The translations under genes and the position numbers were made by a program. Of a stretch of 64,000 bases of DNA, positions 62,680-64,000 are shown in pieces. The notes below the pieces were generated by a model, which saw only the letters and a list, made by a program, of their open reading frames with translations, did not search any database and was not told where the DNA came from. Numbering within the stretch: position 1 is the stretch's first letter; each line of letters opens with the position of its first letter. Source of the DNA: Paenibacillus sp. MAEPY2 (GTDB taxonomy: Bacteria; Bacillota; Bacilli; Paenibacillales; Paenibacillaceae); assembly GCF_000499205.1 (NCBI RefSeq), contig NZ_AWUK01000027.1, forward strand, positions 1 through 64,000, given 5' to 3'.

Positions 62680-64000
62680 GTGGGCAATATCGTTTGGTGG
62701 AAAGAGAGTGTGGTGTACCAGATCTATCCCAACAGCTTCAAAGATTCGGATGGGGACGGTTTGGGTGACTTGCAGGGGATATATGACAAGCTCGATTATT
62801 TGACTGGACTGGGCGTGGATGTGATTTGGATCTGTCCAATCTACGATTCACCTGGTCATGATAACGGATATGATATCCGGGATTATTACTCTATATTACG
62901 CAAATATGGCACGATGGAGGATTTTGATCGTTTGCTGGCCGAGGCTCACAAGCGTGGTCTCAAGATCATGATGGATCTGGTGCTGAATCACACGTCGGAT
63001 GAACACGCATGGTTTGTCGAGTCACGTTCATCGAAAGTGAATCCGAAACGGGATTATTATATTTGGCGCTCAGGCAAAAATGGCCAGGTTCCAAACAACT
63101 GGGAGTCCTATTTTGGGGGTTCAGTGTGGAAGCATGATCCTGAAACAAATGAATATTATTTGCACCTCTATTCTGAACACCAGCCCGACCTGAATTGGAA
63201 CAATGCAAAGATGGCAGAAGAGATGTATGAGATGGTGCACTGGTGGTTGCAAAAAGGTGTGGATGGTTTCCGGTTCGATGCGGTGGCGCATATCGCCAAG
63301 GCAGAGGGGTTACCCAGCGCGCATAATCCGGATAATCTGCCAGTCGTTCCAGCGTACCAGCTGTTTTCCAATCTCGAACAGGTGCATTCGATTCTGAACA
63401 AACTCAACGACATGATCCTGAAGCCATACGGTCCAATGACCGTTGGAGAGACTTCGGGGCTTGGACCGGAACAGGCGCTGGCCTATGTTGGGACAGATCG
63501 GAATGAACTCAATATGGTGTTCCAGTTTGAGCATATGTTTGTGGACGCCCAATCGTCCGGAATCGGCAAATGGAACTATCGGGAGTGGAAGCTGCCCGAG
63601 CTGAAAGAAATTATGAGCCGCTGGCAAACCGTGCTGCATGACAGAGGCTGGAATGCCAATTATATGGGCAATCATGATCAGCCGCGTCCGGTATCCCGCT
63701 TTGGTGATGATGGAAGGTACAGGGTGCGATCTGCCCAGATGCTGGCTACATGGATGCTTACATTGGAAGGTACGCCGTACATTTACCAAGGCGAAGAGAT
63801 CGGCATGACCAATGTTGCCTTCTCGGATATTGAGCAATACCGGGATATCGAGACGAAAAATTATTACAATCATTATATTGGTCAAGGTAAAGCGAAGCAT
63901 GAAGTCATGCAGGCGATCTGGCGCAAGAGTCGGGATAATGCTCGTACGCCGATGCAGTGGGATGATACGGAGCATGCCGGATTCACCGATGGCCAGCCAT
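62680..64000 (+). CDS. GH13 alpha-glucosidase (oligo-1,6-glucosidase type), cut by the window edge
   Basis: 440 residues are visible and the C-terminus is missing. It is a GH13 alpha-glucosidase or trehalose-6-phosphate hydrolase relative. Motifs are VWWKESVVYQIYPNSF at the start, LVLNHTSDEH (region I), GFRFDAVAHI with the nucleophile Asp (II), TVGETSG with the acid/base Glu (III) and MGNHDQPRPVSRFG (IV). No ATG is in frame. GTG at 62680, with GAAGG 4 bases upstream, gives MGNIVWWKES. An ATC or GTT start after GAGGTGG is also possible. A TATAAT at 62607-62612 is the likely -10. Confidence 0.9.
   Translation, partial: MGNIVWWKESVVYQIYPNSFKDSDGDGLGDLQGIYDKLDYLTGLGVDVIWICPIYDSPGHDNGYDIRDYYSILRKYGTMEDFDRLLAEAHKRGLKIMMDLVLNHTSDEHAWFVESRSSKVNPKRDYYIWRSGKNGQVPNNWESYFGGSVWKHDPETNEYYLHLYSEHQPDLNWNNAKMAEEMYEMVHWWLQKGVDGFRFDAVAHIAKAEGLPSAHNPDNLPVVPAYQLFSNLEQVHSILNKLNDMILKPYGPMTVGETSGLGPEQALAYVGTDRNELNMVFQFEHMFVDAQSSGIGKWNYREWKLPELKEIMSRWQTVLHDRGWNANYMGNHDQPRPVSRFGDDGRYRVRSAQMLATWMLTLEGTPYIYQGEEIGMTNVAFSDIEQYRDIETKNYYNHYIGQGKAKHEVMQAIWRKSRDNARTPMQWDDTEHAGFTDGQP

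Overview
The window looks like a chromosomal segment of a Paenibacillus-type Firmicute. This is inferred from the gene set and not from a marker gene. It has strong GGAGG ribosome binding sites, many rho-independent terminators, a YesMN-type two-component system beside a sugar ABC transporter, a CYP102 (P450-BM3-like) fusion, a GlgC/GlgD pair, a Tgl spore transglutaminase, and near-consensus CcpA (cre) and Fur boxes. There are no rRNA or tRNA genes, no CRISPR array, no transposase and no prophage. About 52 genes are supported, one of them running off the right edge.

Layout: 0.1-2.6 kb, an M3 oligopeptidase and a DUF2500 membrane protein. 2.8-8.1 kb, rhamnulokinase, a DeoR regulator and lutABC lactate oxidation, a likely route for rhamnose carbon. 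8.3-12.4 kb, a glutathione peroxidase and the P450/reductase fusion. 12.6-13.5 kb, two small unknown genes. 13.7-24.5 kb, a carbohydrate island: Gfo/Idh oxidoreductase, YesM/YesN pair, two permeases, binding protein and a cytoplasmic glycosidase-like protein, with a divergent AraC regulator. 24.6-31.3 kb, RidA, GNAT, then a run of small-molecule kinase, two methyltransferases, a histidine phosphatase, a broken exonuclease and an unknown gene.

31.4-34.2 kb is an iron island: a Fur-controlled siderophore-binding lipoprotein and a Btr-like AraC/binding-protein fusion regulator. 34.2-44.1 kb carries SRAP, VOC, a PPDK-like protein without its phosphohistidine domain, an LTA-synthase-like enzyme, a luciferase-family oxidoreductase, a phosphoesterase that seems to start at AUU, PpaC and a divergent IF-3 paralogue. 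44.2-55.1 kb carries Tgl, a PAS hybrid kinase, a short KhtT-like protein, a DUF3153-like lipoprotein, a 30-residue membrane peptide, a secreted GH12 glucanase under a perfect cre, a second M3 peptidase, a GNAT enzyme and an iron-type alcohol dehydrogenase. 55.7-60.7 kb is glgC-glgD-glgP for glycogen turnover, with a roughly 235-nt structured RNA candidate between glgD and glgP. The right end has a CPBP protease, a VanZ protein and a partial GH13 alpha-glucosidase.

The points most worth following up are the structured element in the glycogen operon, the PPDK-like protein lacking the swivelling His domain, and the AUU-start phosphoesterase two genes from an IF-3 paralogue.
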